Origin: Arthrobacter sp. zg-Y1110
GTDB lineage: Bacteria > Actinomycetota > Actinomycetes > Actinomycetales > Micrococcaceae
Assembly (NCBI RefSeq): GCF_025244865.1
Contig: NZ_CP104272.1
Location: 620,001-684,000 of the forward strand
Reading direction: 5' to 3'
DNA length: 64,000 nt
Below are positions 16,961 to 26,325 of this stretch, in pieces (positions within the stretch are counted from its first letter, which is position 1; every line of letters starts with the position of its first letter). Position numbers and translations under genes: made by a program. A model generated the notes under the pieces. It worked only from the letters and a program-made list of their open reading frames with translations. It was not told the DNA's origin and made no database searches.

Positions 16961-18640
16961 GTGAGCCGGATGCAGCCAAAAGACGCGGACGTCATTGTTG
17001 TTGGAGCCGGGCTCGCCGGCCTGGTAGCCACAGCCGAACTCGTGGACGCCGGACGCTCGGTGATCCTGCTTGAGCAGGAGGGATCCCAAGGGCTGGGCGG
17101 CCAGGCGTGGTGGTCCTTTGGCGGGCTTTTCCTGGTGGATTCGCCTGAACAGCGCAGGCTCCGGGTGAAGGACTCCGTGGAGCTTGCCTGGCAGGACTGG
17201 CTGGGCACCGCGGGTTTTGACCGCGAGGAGGATTATTGGCCGTGGAAGTGGGCCGAAGCGTACGTGCATTTCGCCGCAGGGGAGAAGCGGGCGTGGCTGC
17301 AGCAGATGGGGCACCGGATCTTCCCGGTGGTGGGCTGGGCCGAGCGCGGCGGATACGGCGCCAACGGACCAGGGAACTCCGTTCCGCGCTTCCACATCAC
17401 CTGGGGCACGGGGCCGGGGATCACCGCGCCTTTCGAGGCCAAGGTGCGCGACGGCGTCGAACGCGGGCTGGTGCGTTTCGCGTTCCGCCACCGTCTCGAT
17501 GACCTGGTCTTGACCGGGGGAGCCGTGACCGGCGTGCGCGGCAGCGTCCTGGAGCCGACGACGGCGCCGCGCGGCACCGCGTCCAGCCGCAAGGTCGTCG
17601 GGGACTTCGAATTCAGTGCCTCCGCCGTGGTGATAACCACCGGTGGCATCGGCGGGGATCATGATGCCGTCCGGGCAGCGTGGCCCCGGAGGATGGGACC
17701 TGCGCCCACGAACATGCTCAGCGGGGTGCCCGAGCATGTGGACGGGCGGGGCATCGGAATTGCCCAGGCTGCCGGCGGGCGGGTGATCAACCCGGACCGC
17801 ATGTGGCATTACGTGGAAGGAATCCGGAACTGGGACCCGGTTTGGAAGAACCACGGAATCCGCATCCTGCCCGGTCCGTCCTCGCTGTGGCTGGACGCGG
17901 CCGGAAACCGCCTGCCGGTGCCGTTGTTTCCGGGTTTCGACACCCTGGGCACCCTGGAGCACCTGCGCCGCAGCGGCTCCGACTACAGCTGGTTCATTTT
18001 GAACAAGGCGATCATCCGCAAGGAATTTGCGCTTTCCGGTTCCGAACAGAATCCGGACCTCACCGGAAAATCAGTCCGGGACGTCCTGAAGCGGGCCACG
18101 GCCGGAGTGCCTGCCCCCGTCCAGGCGTTCCTGGACCACGGTGAGGACTTCATTACCGCCAATTCCGTCGAGGAGCTCGTTGCCGGCATGAACCTGCTGG
18201 CCAAAGGTTCGTCCGTGCATGGCGACGCGCCGGAACTGTCGGCGGAGTCGGTGCGGCATGAACTGGAATCCAGGGACCGGGAAATCCGCAACCCGTTCAC
18301 GAAGGATTCGCAGGTGACCGCCATCCGCGGGGCACGCACCTATTTGGGGGACCGGCTGATCCGCACCGCTGCACCCCACCGCATCCTGGATCCGAAGGCT
18401 GGACCGCTGATCGCCGTGCGCTTGTCCGTATTGACCCGCAAGACCCTCGGCGGGCTGGAGACGGACCTGCAGTCCCGGGTCCTGGCCGACGACGGCGCCC
18501 CGGTCCCCGGCCTTTTCGCAGCAGGGGAGGCCGCCGGTTTCGGCGGCGGTGGAATGCACGGCTACCGCTCGCTGGAAGGGACGTTCCTCGGTGGGTGCCT
18601 GTTCAGTGGAAGAGCTGCCGGCCGGGCTGCGGCCGGCTAA
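16961..18640 (+). CDS. FAD-binding dehydrogenase (KstD/fumarate reductase flavoprotein family)
   Basis: A 559-residue flavoprotein. The N-terminal Rossmann motif is DVIVVGAGLAGLVATAELVDAG, and the C-terminal FAD-binding segment is GLFAAGEAAGFGGGGMHGYRSLEG. The mid-region (GQAWWSFGGLFLVDSPEQRRLRV..WPWKWAEAYV) is typical of the FAD-binding dehydrogenases annotated near 3-ketosteroid 1-dehydrogenase, but no other steroid genes are present, so the substrate is open. Start taken at GTG 16961; an ATG three codons later (16970) is an alternative. It ends before a strong hairpin terminator. Confidence 0.85.
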   Translation: MSRMQPKDADVIVVGAGLAGLVATAELVDAGRSVILLEQEGSQGLGGQAWWSFGGLFLVDSPEQRRLRVKDSVELAWQDWLGTAGFDREEDYWPWKWAEAYVHFAAGEKRAWLQQMGHRIFPVVGWAERGGYGANGPGNSVPRFHITWGTGPGITAPFEAKVRDGVERGLVRFAFRHRLDDLVLTGGAVTGVRGSVLEPTTAPRGTASSRKVVGDFEFSASAVVITTGGIGGDHDAVRAAWPRRMGPAPTNMLSGVPEHVDGRGIGIAQAAGGRVINPDRMWHYVEGIRNWDPVWKNHGIRILPGPSSLWLDAAGNRLPVPLFPGFDTLGTLEHLRRSGSDYSWFILNKAIIRKEFALSGSEQNPDLTGKSVRDVLKRATAGVPAPVQAFLDHGEDFITANSVEELVAGMNLLAKGSSVHGDAPELSAESVRHELESRDREIRNPFTKDSQVTAIRGARTYLGDRLIRTAAPHRILDPKAGPLIAVRLSVLTRKTLGGLETDLQSRVLADDGAPVPGLFAAGEAAGFGGGGMHGYRSLEGTFLGGCLFSGRAAGRAAAG

Positions 18641-18655
18641 CCGGACTCCCAAAGA

Positions 18656-18694
18656 CCGCTGGCCGGGACACCTTGGAGGTGGCCCGGCCAGCGG
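18656..18694. terminator. Strong bidirectional hairpin terminator
   Basis: A perfect 12-bp stem (CCGCTGGCCGGG at 18656-18667 with its complement at 18683-18694) encloses a further CACC/GGTG pairing. It lies between the FAD dehydrogenase and the convergent membrane protein gene, so it can end both transcripts. Confidence 0.8.
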
Positions 18695-18720
18695 AGGTAC
18701 AGTTTTGCGGTGCAGCGGGT

Positions 18721-19254
18721 TTAGCCGGCGTAGCCCAGGGACTTCGCCTGGCGGTACTGCTTCATCTGGTTGAAGTAGGCAGTGGCCGGGGCGGTAAAGA
18801 ACAGCACCACGGCGGCAACGATCAGCAGGATGGAAACAAGGCTGAGGATCCCCTCGAGGGAGCCGTTGATTCCGACCAGGCCGAACAGGGAAAGCGCAGC
18901 GAACACGGTGATGACGATGCGTGCCCAGTTGTGTCCCTTCCGTGCAAACACGGCGAACAGGACGCTGACCGCAACACTGATCACGCCGATCACAACGCCG
19001 GTAACAATCCCGATGGTTACTGCCGTGTCCGCTTCAGCGGAGCTGAGCCCGCTGACCCGGGCAAGTTCGCTGCGGCCCTCATCCGACATCAGGGTGACAA
19101 TGGAAAGGATTCCGGCAATGAGGCTGACAACGGCGGAGGCGATCAGGAGCCAAAAACCACGCTCCACGGCGGCCGGACGCTCCGGCGCGGCAGGAGGGGC
19201 AGCAGGTTGTCCCCCGCTGAAGGCGTTGTAGTTGTAGTTCGAAGGCGTACTCAT
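18721..19254 (-). CDS. Small four-helix membrane protein, hypothetical
   Basis: A 177-residue protein. About 30 N-terminal residues are Pro/Ala/Tyr/Asn-rich and cytoplasmic (MSTPSNYNYNAFSGGQPAAP). Four hydrophobic helices follow near residues 33-55, 80-103, 110-127 and 132-155, then a short basic tail (FNQMKQYRQAKSLGYAG). The layout resembles actinobacterial DUF4064/DUF4190-like proteins, but I cannot assign a family firmly. It stands alone between a terminator and the divergent FMN reductase. Confidence 0.75.
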   Translation of the reverse strand: MSTPSNYNYNAFSGGQPAAPPAAPERPAAVERGFWLLIASAVVSLIAGILSIVTLMSDEGRSELARVSGLSSAEADTAVTIGIVTGVVIGVISVAVSVLFAVFARKGHNWARIVITVFAALSLFGLVGINGSLEGILSLVSILLIVAAVVLFFTAPATAYFNQMKQYRQAKSLGYAG

Positions 19255-19527
19255 TTTTTCCCCTTAGGTGCTTTGGGCCAGCGGTTTGCGGAAATGACAA
19301 AACGCTCGTTTCGGCCCAGCGTAGCCAAGATTTCGCCACTGCGCCTCCCCACTCCGGGGGAGATTCACGGTGTTTTTATCCGGATGGAGCCAAGGCCTGG
19401 GTCCGCCGGAAGGATTACCCGGGAACCGCCGGCTTTGGCGCTGCGCCCGGTGGGGTTTCCGCGCAGGAATAACGCCGCCAACGCCGCAGTTGAGATGAAC
19501 ATGCAAAAGCATGAAGAGGAGTCCAAC

Positions 19528-20151
19528 ATGGTGGATCGCAGGATTGTCGTGGTTTCGGGCGGCCTGGGTGTTCCGTCGTCGTCCCGTATGCTTGCCGACG
19601 CCCTGGCAGCGGCGGCCAAGGCTGAAATCGAGGGGCTTGGGCTGAGCGCCAGCGTCACGACCTTCGAACTGCGCGAATACGCCGTCGACATAGCCAACAA
19701 CATGGTGACGGGTTACGCGGCGCCGCGCCTGGAAGCGGCGATTAATGAGCTGATTGCCGCTGATGCGCTGGTGGCAGTCACTCCGGTCTTCACCGCGTCC
19801 ATGAGCGGACTGTTTAAGTCTTTCTTCGACGTCGTCGACAACACCGCACTGGATGGCAAACCGGTACTGCTCGGTGCAACCGGCGGCAGTGCCCGGCACT
19901 CCATGGTCCTGGACTACTCCCTGCGTCCGATGTTCAGCTACCTCCGCGCGCGGGTGGCTCCAACCGCTGTCTACGCCGCACCGGGCGACTGGGGGACGGG
20001 CGAAACCGGTACCGGTTCCCTGGATCAGCGGGTCCGCCGTGCTGCCGGAGAACTGGTGGCACTGCTGGGGGATGCCCCGGTGCAGAAGCGCCGGGATCCG
20101 GCGCAGTCGCTGTCCTTCGAGGAACTGCTCGCCCAGACACAGCGCAAGTAG
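19528..20151 (+). CDS. NAD(P)H-dependent FMN reductase (CE1759-like)
   Basis: A 207-residue flavodoxin-fold reductase. The FMN phosphate loop is SGGLGVPSSSRMLADAL, and the conserved ADALVAVTPVFTASMSGLFKSFFDVVD and KPVLLGATGGSARHSMVLDY follow. The ATG at 19528 is preceded by AGAGGAG; ATGs a few codons upstream are less well placed. Proteins of this type supply reduced FMN to two-component monooxygenases, or reduce quinones. No LLM partner is adjacent. Confidence 0.88.
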   Translation: MVDRRIVVVSGGLGVPSSSRMLADALAAAAKAEIEGLGLSASVTTFELREYAVDIANNMVTGYAAPRLEAAINELIAADALVAVTPVFTASMSGLFKSFFDVVDNTALDGKPVLLGATGGSARHSMVLDYSLRPMFSYLRARVAPTAVYAAPGDWGTGETGTGSLDQRVRRAAGELVALLGDAPVQKRRDPAQSLSFEELLAQTQRK

Positions 20152-20184
20152 TTACGGAGCGCTAGTAGTTACGGACCGCTAAAC

Positions 20185-20637
20185 CTACGTGTCCACGCGG
20201 GGGCCGGACGCGACGTCGCCGTCCCACCCCAGATTGCCGGCCATCCGCTGCAGGACGGCAAGCAGTGCGGTGTATTCCTCTTCGGTGATGTTGTCCGTCA
20301 TCAGTTGCCGAATCCGGTCCACCGCACCGCGGAGGTTCTCCAGGCTTCGGCTGCCAAGGTCGGTGAGCTGGTACTGGCCGTTCTCCAGCAGCACCCAGCC
20401 GGATTCCCGCAGTTCCTCGATAAGCTCCGCGGAGGTGCCGGTTTCCACCGCGGGAAAGTAGGGGCGCAGGCCGTCCGACAGCTCTTTTTGGGTAGCGGGG
20501 CCCTCAACCAGCAGGTTCATCATTTGCCACTGCCGGCGGGTCACGCCATGTTCTTCGAAGCTGGCGCCAAATTGGTCGTCGACCAGCTGGTCGACGAGCT
20601 TGAGCCAGAATCCGATGGGACGCTCCTGATTCGCCAT
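20185..20637 (-). CDS. MarR-like winged-helix regulator
   Basis: A 150-residue protein from the ATG at 20637 (MANQERPIGFWLKLVDQLVD). The central wHTH includes VTRRQWQMMNLLVEGPATQKELSDGL, and a helical dimerisation tail ends NLGWDGD. The longer upstream frame is Pro/Arg-rich shadow. It faces the FMN reductase gene convergently, with 33 nt between stops. Target unknown; the small unlinked MarR proteins of this type usually autoregulate. Confidence 0.8.
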   Translation of the reverse strand: MANQERPIGFWLKLVDQLVDDQFGASFEEHGVTRRQWQMMNLLVEGPATQKELSDGLRPYFPAVETGTSAELIEELRESGWVLLENGQYQLTDLGSRSLENLRGAVDRIRQLMTDNITEEEYTALLAVLQRMAGNLGWDGDVASGPRVDT

Positions 20638-20747
20638 CACTCCACTGTACAAATCAAACCCCGTGCAGGGAATGGCAGTGGTGCAGGCAGTAGGCCGCCG
20701 TCGAAGAGGGCTTGGGCGCCACGCCGGACCAAGCACCAGGGTTCGGC

Positions 20748-21008
20748 TCAGTCGAAGCGGGCTTGGGTGCCGCACCGGGGACAGGGTGCGGACCGGGCCA
20801 GGTCCAGGCAGACCGCGCACACGGGAAGGTCGCCGGTATCGTCCTGCAGCGGACGGTTGGGCATCTGTTTGCCGCAGTAGGGGACCGGGCGACGTGCACG
20901 GCTGCGTGCCCGCCGCTTGCAGGGGGTGCAGAAAATGTGCACCAGATCGTCTTCATCCTTGGGGCGAGTCTCGACCGGCCGGACCAGCGTTGATTCCTGG
21001 ACGCTCAT
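20748..21008 (-). CDS. Small zinc-ribbon-like protein, hypothetical
   Basis: An 86-residue frame from an ATG at 21008 with AAGGAAAGG upstream. It contains four cysteine pairs or singles in a ribbon-like order: FCTPC, PYCGK, PVCAVC and PCPRCG, with a very basic stretch (KRRARSRARRP) between the first two. Metal binding and possibly nucleic-acid contact are likely. It is 218 nt downstream of the SNF2 gene on the same strand. No established family name. Confidence 0.65.
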   Translation of the reverse strand: MSVQESTLVRPVETRPKDEDDLVHIFCTPCKRRARSRARRPVPYCGKQMPNRPLQDDTGDLPVCAVCLDLARSAPCPRCGTQARFD

Positions 21009-21226
21009 TGCCTTTCCTTGGTACGCATGCTGCTCGGCCCGACGCCGTCCGACGGCGGAAGCGGGCCCTGTTTCCAAAGTAACCGGTTCCATGCGCCGTA
21101 GAATCTGGCCGATCCCGGCGCCGGCGCGGGATTGAGCGGCTGTCCTCAGATGCAGGGTGGCCGAATTCACGTCGGGATCCGCGGCTGATACAGGCCCGTT
21201 ACTGCAGCAGACCCAACGCAGTTCCG

Positions 21227-24200
21227 CTACTGGAGCAGCGACCGGATGTCGTCGGCGGTGAGCGCGGAACTGAAGACGGCGTCGTCGTCCATTACGGACG
21301 AGAACAGCTTCGCCTTTTGCTCCTTCAGCGCCATGACCTTTTCCTCGATCGTGTCGCGGGCGACCATGCGGTACACCATGACGTTGTTTTTCTGCCCGAT
21401 CCGGTGCGTGCGGTCCACCGCCTGGGATTCCGCGGCCGGGTTCCACCACGGATCCAGCAGGAAGACGTAATCCGCCTCCGTGAGGTTCAGCCCGAATCCG
21501 CCGGCCTTGAGGCTGATCAGGAACACCGGAACAACGCCGTCCTTGAAGGAGGCAATCACCTCGGCCCGGTTGCGGGTGGAGCCGTCGAGGTAGGCGTACT
21601 TGATGCCCTGCTCGTCCAGGCGCTGGGCGGCCTTTTTCAGGAAGGACGTGAACTGGCTGAAGATCAGGGCGCGGTGGCCTTCGGCGGTAATGTCTTCGAG
21701 CTGCTCAAAGAGCACGTCCAGCTTCGCCGAGGGCACACCGTCGTATTCCTCCGGCTCAACGAGTGAAGCGTCGAGGCTGAGCATGCGCAGCAGGGTGAGG
21801 GAACGGAAGACGATCATGCGGTTCCGGTCCATGTCCTGGATCAGGCCCATGAGTTTCTGCCGTTCGCGCTGCAGATGCGTCTCGTAAATCTTGCGGTGCT
21901 TCGGATGCAGTTCCACCTCAAGGATCTGCTCCTGCTTCTCCGGCAGGTCCTTGGCCACGGCTTCCTTGGTGCGGCGCATCAGCAGCGGCCGGATACGCCG
22001 GCGCAGCCGTGCCAGCAGCTCCGGGCTGTCGCCGCGTTCAATGGGCCGCTGGTATTCGTCGGCGAACTTCCGGGCGGAGGGGAACAGGCCCGGCGCCACG
22101 ATGGCGAACAGCCCCCAGAGCTCCATCAGGTTGTTTTCCATCGGGGTGCCGGTGATGGCCAGTTTGAACGGCGCGGGCAGGTCCCGGGCGCACTGATGCA
22201 CGCGGGTCACCCGGTTCTTGACGAACTGCGCCTCATCCAGAATCAGCCCGTCCCACTCCTGCTTCCGGTAGGAGGCGAAGTCCAGCCGGAACACAGCGTA
22301 GGAGGTGAGGACGACGTCGGCCCCTGCCACCACCTCGGCCAGCGGTACGCGGGACTTGCCGCTGGTGTCGGAGACAGTCACCACCTTCAGCCCCGGTGTG
22401 AAGCGTGCGGCTTCGGACGCCCAGTTGGGAACCACCGAGGTGGGGGCAACCACCAGGAAGGGCCGGCGGGGTTGAGCTACCGCGGTCGATTCTTCGGCTC
22501 GCTGTTGTGCGGTCGATTCTTCCTGCGCCTGCCGTTCCCGGGCGTGGGCAAGCAGTGCGAGGGTCTGCAGGGTCTTGCCGAGTCCCATATCGTCGGCCAG
22601 GATCCCGCCCAGGCCGTGGTCCCAGAGGAACGCCAGCCAGTTGAAACCGTCCTGCTGATACGGCCGCAGGCTGGCCTGGAGCCCGGCGGGAAGCGGCACC
22701 GGGTCCACGGATTCCAAGTCCAGCAGGGCCGAGACGGACTCCCGCCAGGCGACGGCTTCCTCGGTTTCCTCCGCCAGTTCCTCCAGCTCGGACCACAGTC
22801 CGGCCTGGTAACGGCTGATGGACAGTTCTCCGGTATCCCATTCCTGCAGGCCCTGCGCCTCATTGATCAGCGCGTGGAGATGTTCAAACTCGGGACGGTC
22901 CAGGGAAAGGTAGGTCCGGTCCACGAGCATCAGCTTGGTTTTGCCCTGCGCTATGGCCTTGAAGATGTCCGCGAACGGCACCAGCCGGCCCTCCACAGTG
23001 ACCATCACGGCGAGGTCGAACCAGTCGCGGCGTTCGGTTTCCACCGTGGTGATCTTCAGCTTCGGCGCCTCGAGCAGCTCCCGGTAATCGGGCCGGTTTC
23101 CCTCGATCTCCACCCGCACCCCGTCGAGCTTCTCCAGCTCCGGCAGGACATGCTCGGTGAATTCGGCGGCCTCTATCTCGCGCAGGATCCGGTTGCGGGG
23201 TACCGCGTGCAGGGTTTTCCCCACAGCCGCCAGGAGTGCCGCCTCGGCGGGGATGTCGCGGTAGGAGGTATCGCCGTCGTCCGCTGCCCCTGCCTTGCCG
23301 CTCTGGGGTGTGCGGGTGAGCGGCAGCCGGGTGGAGGAACTGCCGTGCTGATAGACCCAGCTCCAGGTCAGGGTCAACTGGTCCTCGGGGCCGAAGGCGG
23401 CGGTGAGGAGCAGCGCGGGCGGCTCGATCTCGGGGAACTCCACGGAGTCGTCGCTGCTGGTGACCGGCAGGACCTGCCGCAGCCGCGGGTAGAACTTCTC
23501 GAGGAATACCGCGGCGTCTGCCTTCGGCACCGTTACCGGGGCGCCTTGGAGCAGCAGGCCCTTGTCCTGTTCCGTCAGGGTCTTGGCCGTAGGTGCCAGC
23601 GTGATGGTGTTCTGCGGCGACCGGAGGTAGATGCCGTGGCTGCCGATGATCCCGGCATCTTCCAGCGGAACCGGCGAGCCGTCCACTTCGAGCGTGGGCA
23701 GCAGCTGCAGCGGCGCCGGAGTGTCCCCGCCGGCGGCCCGGACATCCAGGGACAGGGTGGCGAGTTTCCCGACGCGGACGGCGGCGTCCTTCTTGGTGCC
23801 GACAAACGGGATGCCCAGCCGCACCGCTTCATCCAGCAGCTGCCAGAGCAGGGGATTGGCAAAGTCGTCGAGGTACAGCCACGAATCGTTCTGCCCGAAG
23901 TAGCTCACGCCGTTGGAGCGGTGCAGGGCCGGGAACTGGGAGAACCAGCGGTGCTGGTCCGGATCCAGCCGCAGCCCGTAGGTCTGGTAGCTGATATTGC
24001 TCCACGCCAGGTTGTTCTTGACCCAGTTGCCCTTGGAGTTGCGCACCACCGGACGCACCCCCAGGCGGAAGGGCGTGGCCCGGTGCCGGCTGCGCGGGGT
24101 GGGCGCGCCCCAGCGGGGCGCAGCTGCCGCAGCAAAGTTCCGCAGTTCGAACTGCAGTGCCAGGGGAGTGGTTTCCGTGGGCTTGGTGCTGTCTGCCAGA

Positions 24201-24592
24201 TCGGCATCGATCAGGGTCTGCAGCGACTGCTGCCAGGCCGGCACGGATGGCCGTAGGGCGGGGGCGGAGAGCTCCTGCCGGGAAATCAAATGCTCGGTGT
24301 TGCTCTGCAGCGCTGCCGCGGCAACATGCTTGCAGTCGAAACCGAGGGGGCAGCTGCAGTGGTTGTCCAGCAGGCGGTAGTCGCCCTGGCGTTTAGCGCC
24401 GAGCTGCAGCATGGTCCGGTAGGGGACCGACGCGCTGCCGCGGACAGACGCGCGCAGCACCTCGCCTTGCGCATCCCACTCCAGGGCCTCCACGGCGCCA
24501 CCCTTGGCGTAGGTCTGGCCCCGCTGAAACGCCGATCCGCCGACCACGCGGATGACGTCGGTAACGTCTACGAGCGGAGGGGTTTCGAGCAT
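21227..24592 (-). CDS. SWIM zinc finger SNF2-family helicase
   Basis: An 1121-residue ATPase. The SWIM finger is C79-S-C81, C87-K-H89 (CSCPLGFDCKH). A long DUF-type middle follows, then the two RecA lobes: Walker A ADDMGLGKT near residue 670, DEAQ box in LILDEAQFVKN, motif III ITGTPMENN, and motifs V/VI in KAGGFGLNLTEADYV and AVDRTHRIGQ. Such bacterial Swi2/Snf2 proteins translocate on DNA and remodel RNA polymerase or other protein-DNA complexes (RapA-like), with a presumed repair role. No operon partner is obvious. Confidence 0.93.
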   Translation of the reverse strand: MLETPPLVDVTDVIRVVGGSAFQRGQTYAKGGAVEALEWDAQGEVLRASVRGSASVPYRTMLQLGAKRQGDYRLLDNHCSCPLGFDCKHVAAAALQSNTEHLISRQELSAPALRPSVPAWQQSLQTLIDADLADSTKPTETTPLALQFELRNFAAAAAPRWGAPTPRSRHRATPFRLGVRPVVRNSKGNWVKNNLAWSNISYQTYGLRLDPDQHRWFSQFPALHRSNGVSYFGQNDSWLYLDDFANPLLWQLLDEAVRLGIPFVGTKKDAAVRVGKLATLSLDVRAAGGDTPAPLQLLPTLEVDGSPVPLEDAGIIGSHGIYLRSPQNTITLAPTAKTLTEQDKGLLLQGAPVTVPKADAAVFLEKFYPRLRQVLPVTSSDDSVEFPEIEPPALLLTAAFGPEDQLTLTWSWVYQHGSSSTRLPLTRTPQSGKAGAADDGDTSYRDIPAEAALLAAVGKTLHAVPRNRILREIEAAEFTEHVLPELEKLDGVRVEIEGNRPDYRELLEAPKLKITTVETERRDWFDLAVMVTVEGRLVPFADIFKAIAQGKTKLMLVDRTYLSLDRPEFEHLHALINEAQGLQEWDTGELSISRYQAGLWSELEELAEETEEAVAWRESVSALLDLESVDPVPLPAGLQASLRPYQQDGFNWLAFLWDHGLGGILADDMGLGKTLQTLALLAHARERQAQEESTAQQRAEESTAVAQPRRPFLVVAPTSVVPNWASEAARFTPGLKVVTVSDTSGKSRVPLAEVVAGADVVLTSYAVFRLDFASYRKQEWDGLILDEAQFVKNRVTRVHQCARDLPAPFKLAITGTPMENNLMELWGLFAIVAPGLFPSARKFADEYQRPIERGDSPELLARLRRRIRPLLMRRTKEAVAKDLPEKQEQILEVELHPKHRKIYETHLQRERQKLMGLIQDMDRNRMIVFRSLTLLRMLSLDASLVEPEEYDGVPSAKLDVLFEQLEDITAEGHRALIFSQFTSFLKKAAQRLDEQGIKYAYLDGSTRNRAEVIASFKDGVVPVFLISLKAGGFGLNLTEADYVFLLDPWWNPAAESQAVDRTHRIGQKNNVMVYRMVARDTIEEKVMALKEQKAKLFSSVMDDDAVFSSALTADDIRSLLQ

Positions 24593-24616
24593 GGTTTTAT
24601 CGTCTCACGCGGTACT

Positions 24617-24641
24617 GACGGTTTCCGCCGTCGGGTTTTTT
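24617..24641 (+). terminator. Possible plus-strand intrinsic terminator upstream of the SNF2 gene
   Basis: A short stem (GACGG 24617-24621 with CCGTC 24628-24632) is followed by GGG and six T residues on the plus strand. It lies just upstream of the SNF2 start and points towards the acetyltransferase gene, so it could stop antisense transcription. The stem is only 5 bp. The rest of the 266-nt gap 24593-24858 holds nothing else I can name. Confidence 0.35.
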
Positions 24642-24858
24642 CGCGGGATTTGGCAGGGTCCGGGGTGCCCTGTTTAGGATGTTAGTAGCGCGGGTCACAA
24701 TGGCGTGATCTGCGTTTTACTTTCCTCCTGGTCGGGTACCAGCGTGGAACCGCCGTTTCACGCGTCAGAGTGGACCGTCGTCGTCCGCGTCCGTCCTCCT
24801 CCGCTTTAAGCCCCGGTGCAGTCCCGGCTCCTAAATACCCGTGCGCTATTATCGCCGC

Positions 24859-25431
24859 ATGAATGATTCTGCGGGTCTTCAGGAATGGTCCTCTTCAATG
24901 CTCACCGGCGAGCGGGTCCGCTTCCGAGAGCTTCGTGAACAGGACCTCGCACACCTGGTCGCGTGGTGGAATGACCCGTCCCAGGCGATCCTCCAGCAGG
25001 ACCGGGTGACCGTCCGTCCGCAGGAGACCGCGGCAGCCATGTTCCGGACCTGGAGCAAGAACGAATCACCGTCCGGTTTCGGCTACAGCATTGTCAATCC
25101 AGCCGAAAAGCTGATCGGACATATCAGCGTCTGGGGTATATCCGTTCCGGAACGGATTGCCACTATGGCAATTATCATCAGCCCGGAATTCCAGGACCAG
25201 GGCCTGGGCCGGGAATCCCTGCAGCTCGGACTGCGGATTGTCTTTGAGGAAATGGGTGCGCATAAGGCCGAACTGCAGACATGGTCCTATAACTCGCGGG
25301 CCATCCATCTGTATTGCTCGCTGGGGTTCCGGGAGGAAGGACGACGCCGCGCCGCCGTGTTCCACCGGGGAGAGTTCCACGACCAGGTGCTGCTCGGAAT
25401 GCTGGAGGAGGAATACCGGGCCGCGGGCTAG
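24859..25431 (+). CDS. GNAT-family N-acetyltransferase (RimJ/RimL-like)
   Basis: A 190-residue acetyltransferase. Start taken at ATG 24859 (MNDSAGLQEWSS); a GTG six codons upstream is possible. The acetyl-CoA loop reads ISPEFQDQGLGRESLQLGL (Q/RxxGxG/A), preceded by the HISVWGISVPERIATMAI strands and followed by YNSRAIHLYCSLGFREEGRRR. The conserved W(S/N)xN..AI..Y...GF pattern fits RimJ-type enzymes acting on proteins or small amines. It overlaps the convergent hydrolase end by 4 nt. Confidence 0.88.
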   Translation: MNDSAGLQEWSSSMLTGERVRFRELREQDLAHLVAWWNDPSQAILQQDRVTVRPQETAAAMFRTWSKNESPSGFGYSIVNPAEKLIGHISVWGISVPERIATMAIIISPEFQDQGLGRESLQLGLRIVFEEMGAHKAELQTWSYNSRAIHLYCSLGFREEGRRRAAVFHRGEFHDQVLLGMLEEEYRAAG

Positions 25432-26243
25432 GACAGTCCGGCGGATGCCGGTAAACCAGAGCCCACATGGATTTCGACGCGTTCGATCCAATCCCGCACC
25501 AAAGCTGAGACCAGCCCGGGACGTTCGAGGTGGAGGTTGTGCCCGGCGGCGTCCAGCACGGTAAAGGTGCCACGCGGGTAATGATCCCGCGCTGCCCAGC
25601 CGTCTTCATACCCTGTGACATGGTCCTGCCGGCCGAAAATGTGCAGGGACGGTGCTTCGAACGGCTGCGGGTGGGCGAGCTCGGGCTCCGCATCCAGCGC
25701 ATAGTCCGCGGCAATCTGTTCCATGAGTGCCTGATCCGCGCCCCGGAGGCCCGGGAATACGAATTCGGAGAAGGCGGCAAAAGTGCCGGCCGTCTGCAGG
25801 ACCGCCTCGTCCGCGAAGTCGGATGCGCCTTCTGCCGCGGCATGAATTAGGGCCGGGTCCCGGTGAATTACTTGCCGGGGCGGCAGGATCCGGTCTTCGT
25901 GGATCGCCGTGAACACCGATGCCAGGGTTGCCAACCCGAGCACCTGGTCCTTCAGGGTATGGGCAACGTGCCGGGCCACCATGCCGCCGAAGGAATTCCC
26001 GATCACGGCAAACGGCTCGTCGCCCAGCCGGTCCCGGATTTCCTGGACGACGCCGTCTGCCACCTCTTGGGTGCCGGCGGCAGGCTTCCGCGAACCGTGC
26101 TCCGCCCACGGAAGGTCAAGGTAGATGCGACGCCAGGCAAGGTCGCCAAGGGCGCTTTCCAGGGGCAGCATGATCCGGTGGTCTACGCCAAACCCGTGTA
26201 TGAGCACCAAGGGTCGGCCGTTTCCTATTTCGCGGGCTATCAC
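25428..26243 (-). CDS. Alpha/beta hydrolase
   Basis: A 271-residue single-domain hydrolase with oxyanion motif VLIHGFGVDHRI, nucleophile elbow VIGNSFGGMVAR (GNSFGG, Ser), acid in HIFGRQDHVTGY and histidine in DAAGHNLHLERP. The set is complete, so it should be active as an esterase, lactonase or C-C hydrolase. Substrate not readable. No signal peptide. The stop overlaps the acetyltransferase stop region from the other strand. Confidence 0.88.
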   Translation of the reverse strand: MIAREIGNGRPLVLIHGFGVDHRIMLPLESALGDLAWRRIYLDLPWAEHGSRKPAAGTQEVADGVVQEIRDRLGDEPFAVIGNSFGGMVARHVAHTLKDQVLGLATLASVFTAIHEDRILPPRQVIHRDPALIHAAAEGASDFADEAVLQTAGTFAAFSEFVFPGLRGADQALMEQIAADYALDAEPELAHPQPFEAPSLHIFGRQDHVTGYEDGWAARDHYPRGTFTVLDAAGHNLHLERPGLVSALVRDWIERVEIHVGSGLPASAGLS

Positions 26244-26325
26244 CCCGCGATCCTATGCTTGCTCCTGCCCGCGCAGGCGGAGCGACTGGCCGGAGCCTGA
26301 GCCGTGAGCAGCACGGCTACTGCAG

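Noticed and set aside
20145..20180. Short direct repeat TAGTTACGG around the FMN reductase stop
   Set aside because: Only two 9-10 bp copies with no flanking signs of insertion; too short to interpret.
21875..24256. 793-codon plus-strand open frame opposite the SNF2 gene
   Set aside because: Its translation is His/Gln/Gly/Arg-rich with no domain, while the minus strand reads a complete SWIM-SNF2 ATPase. It is an antisense shadow of GC-rich codons.
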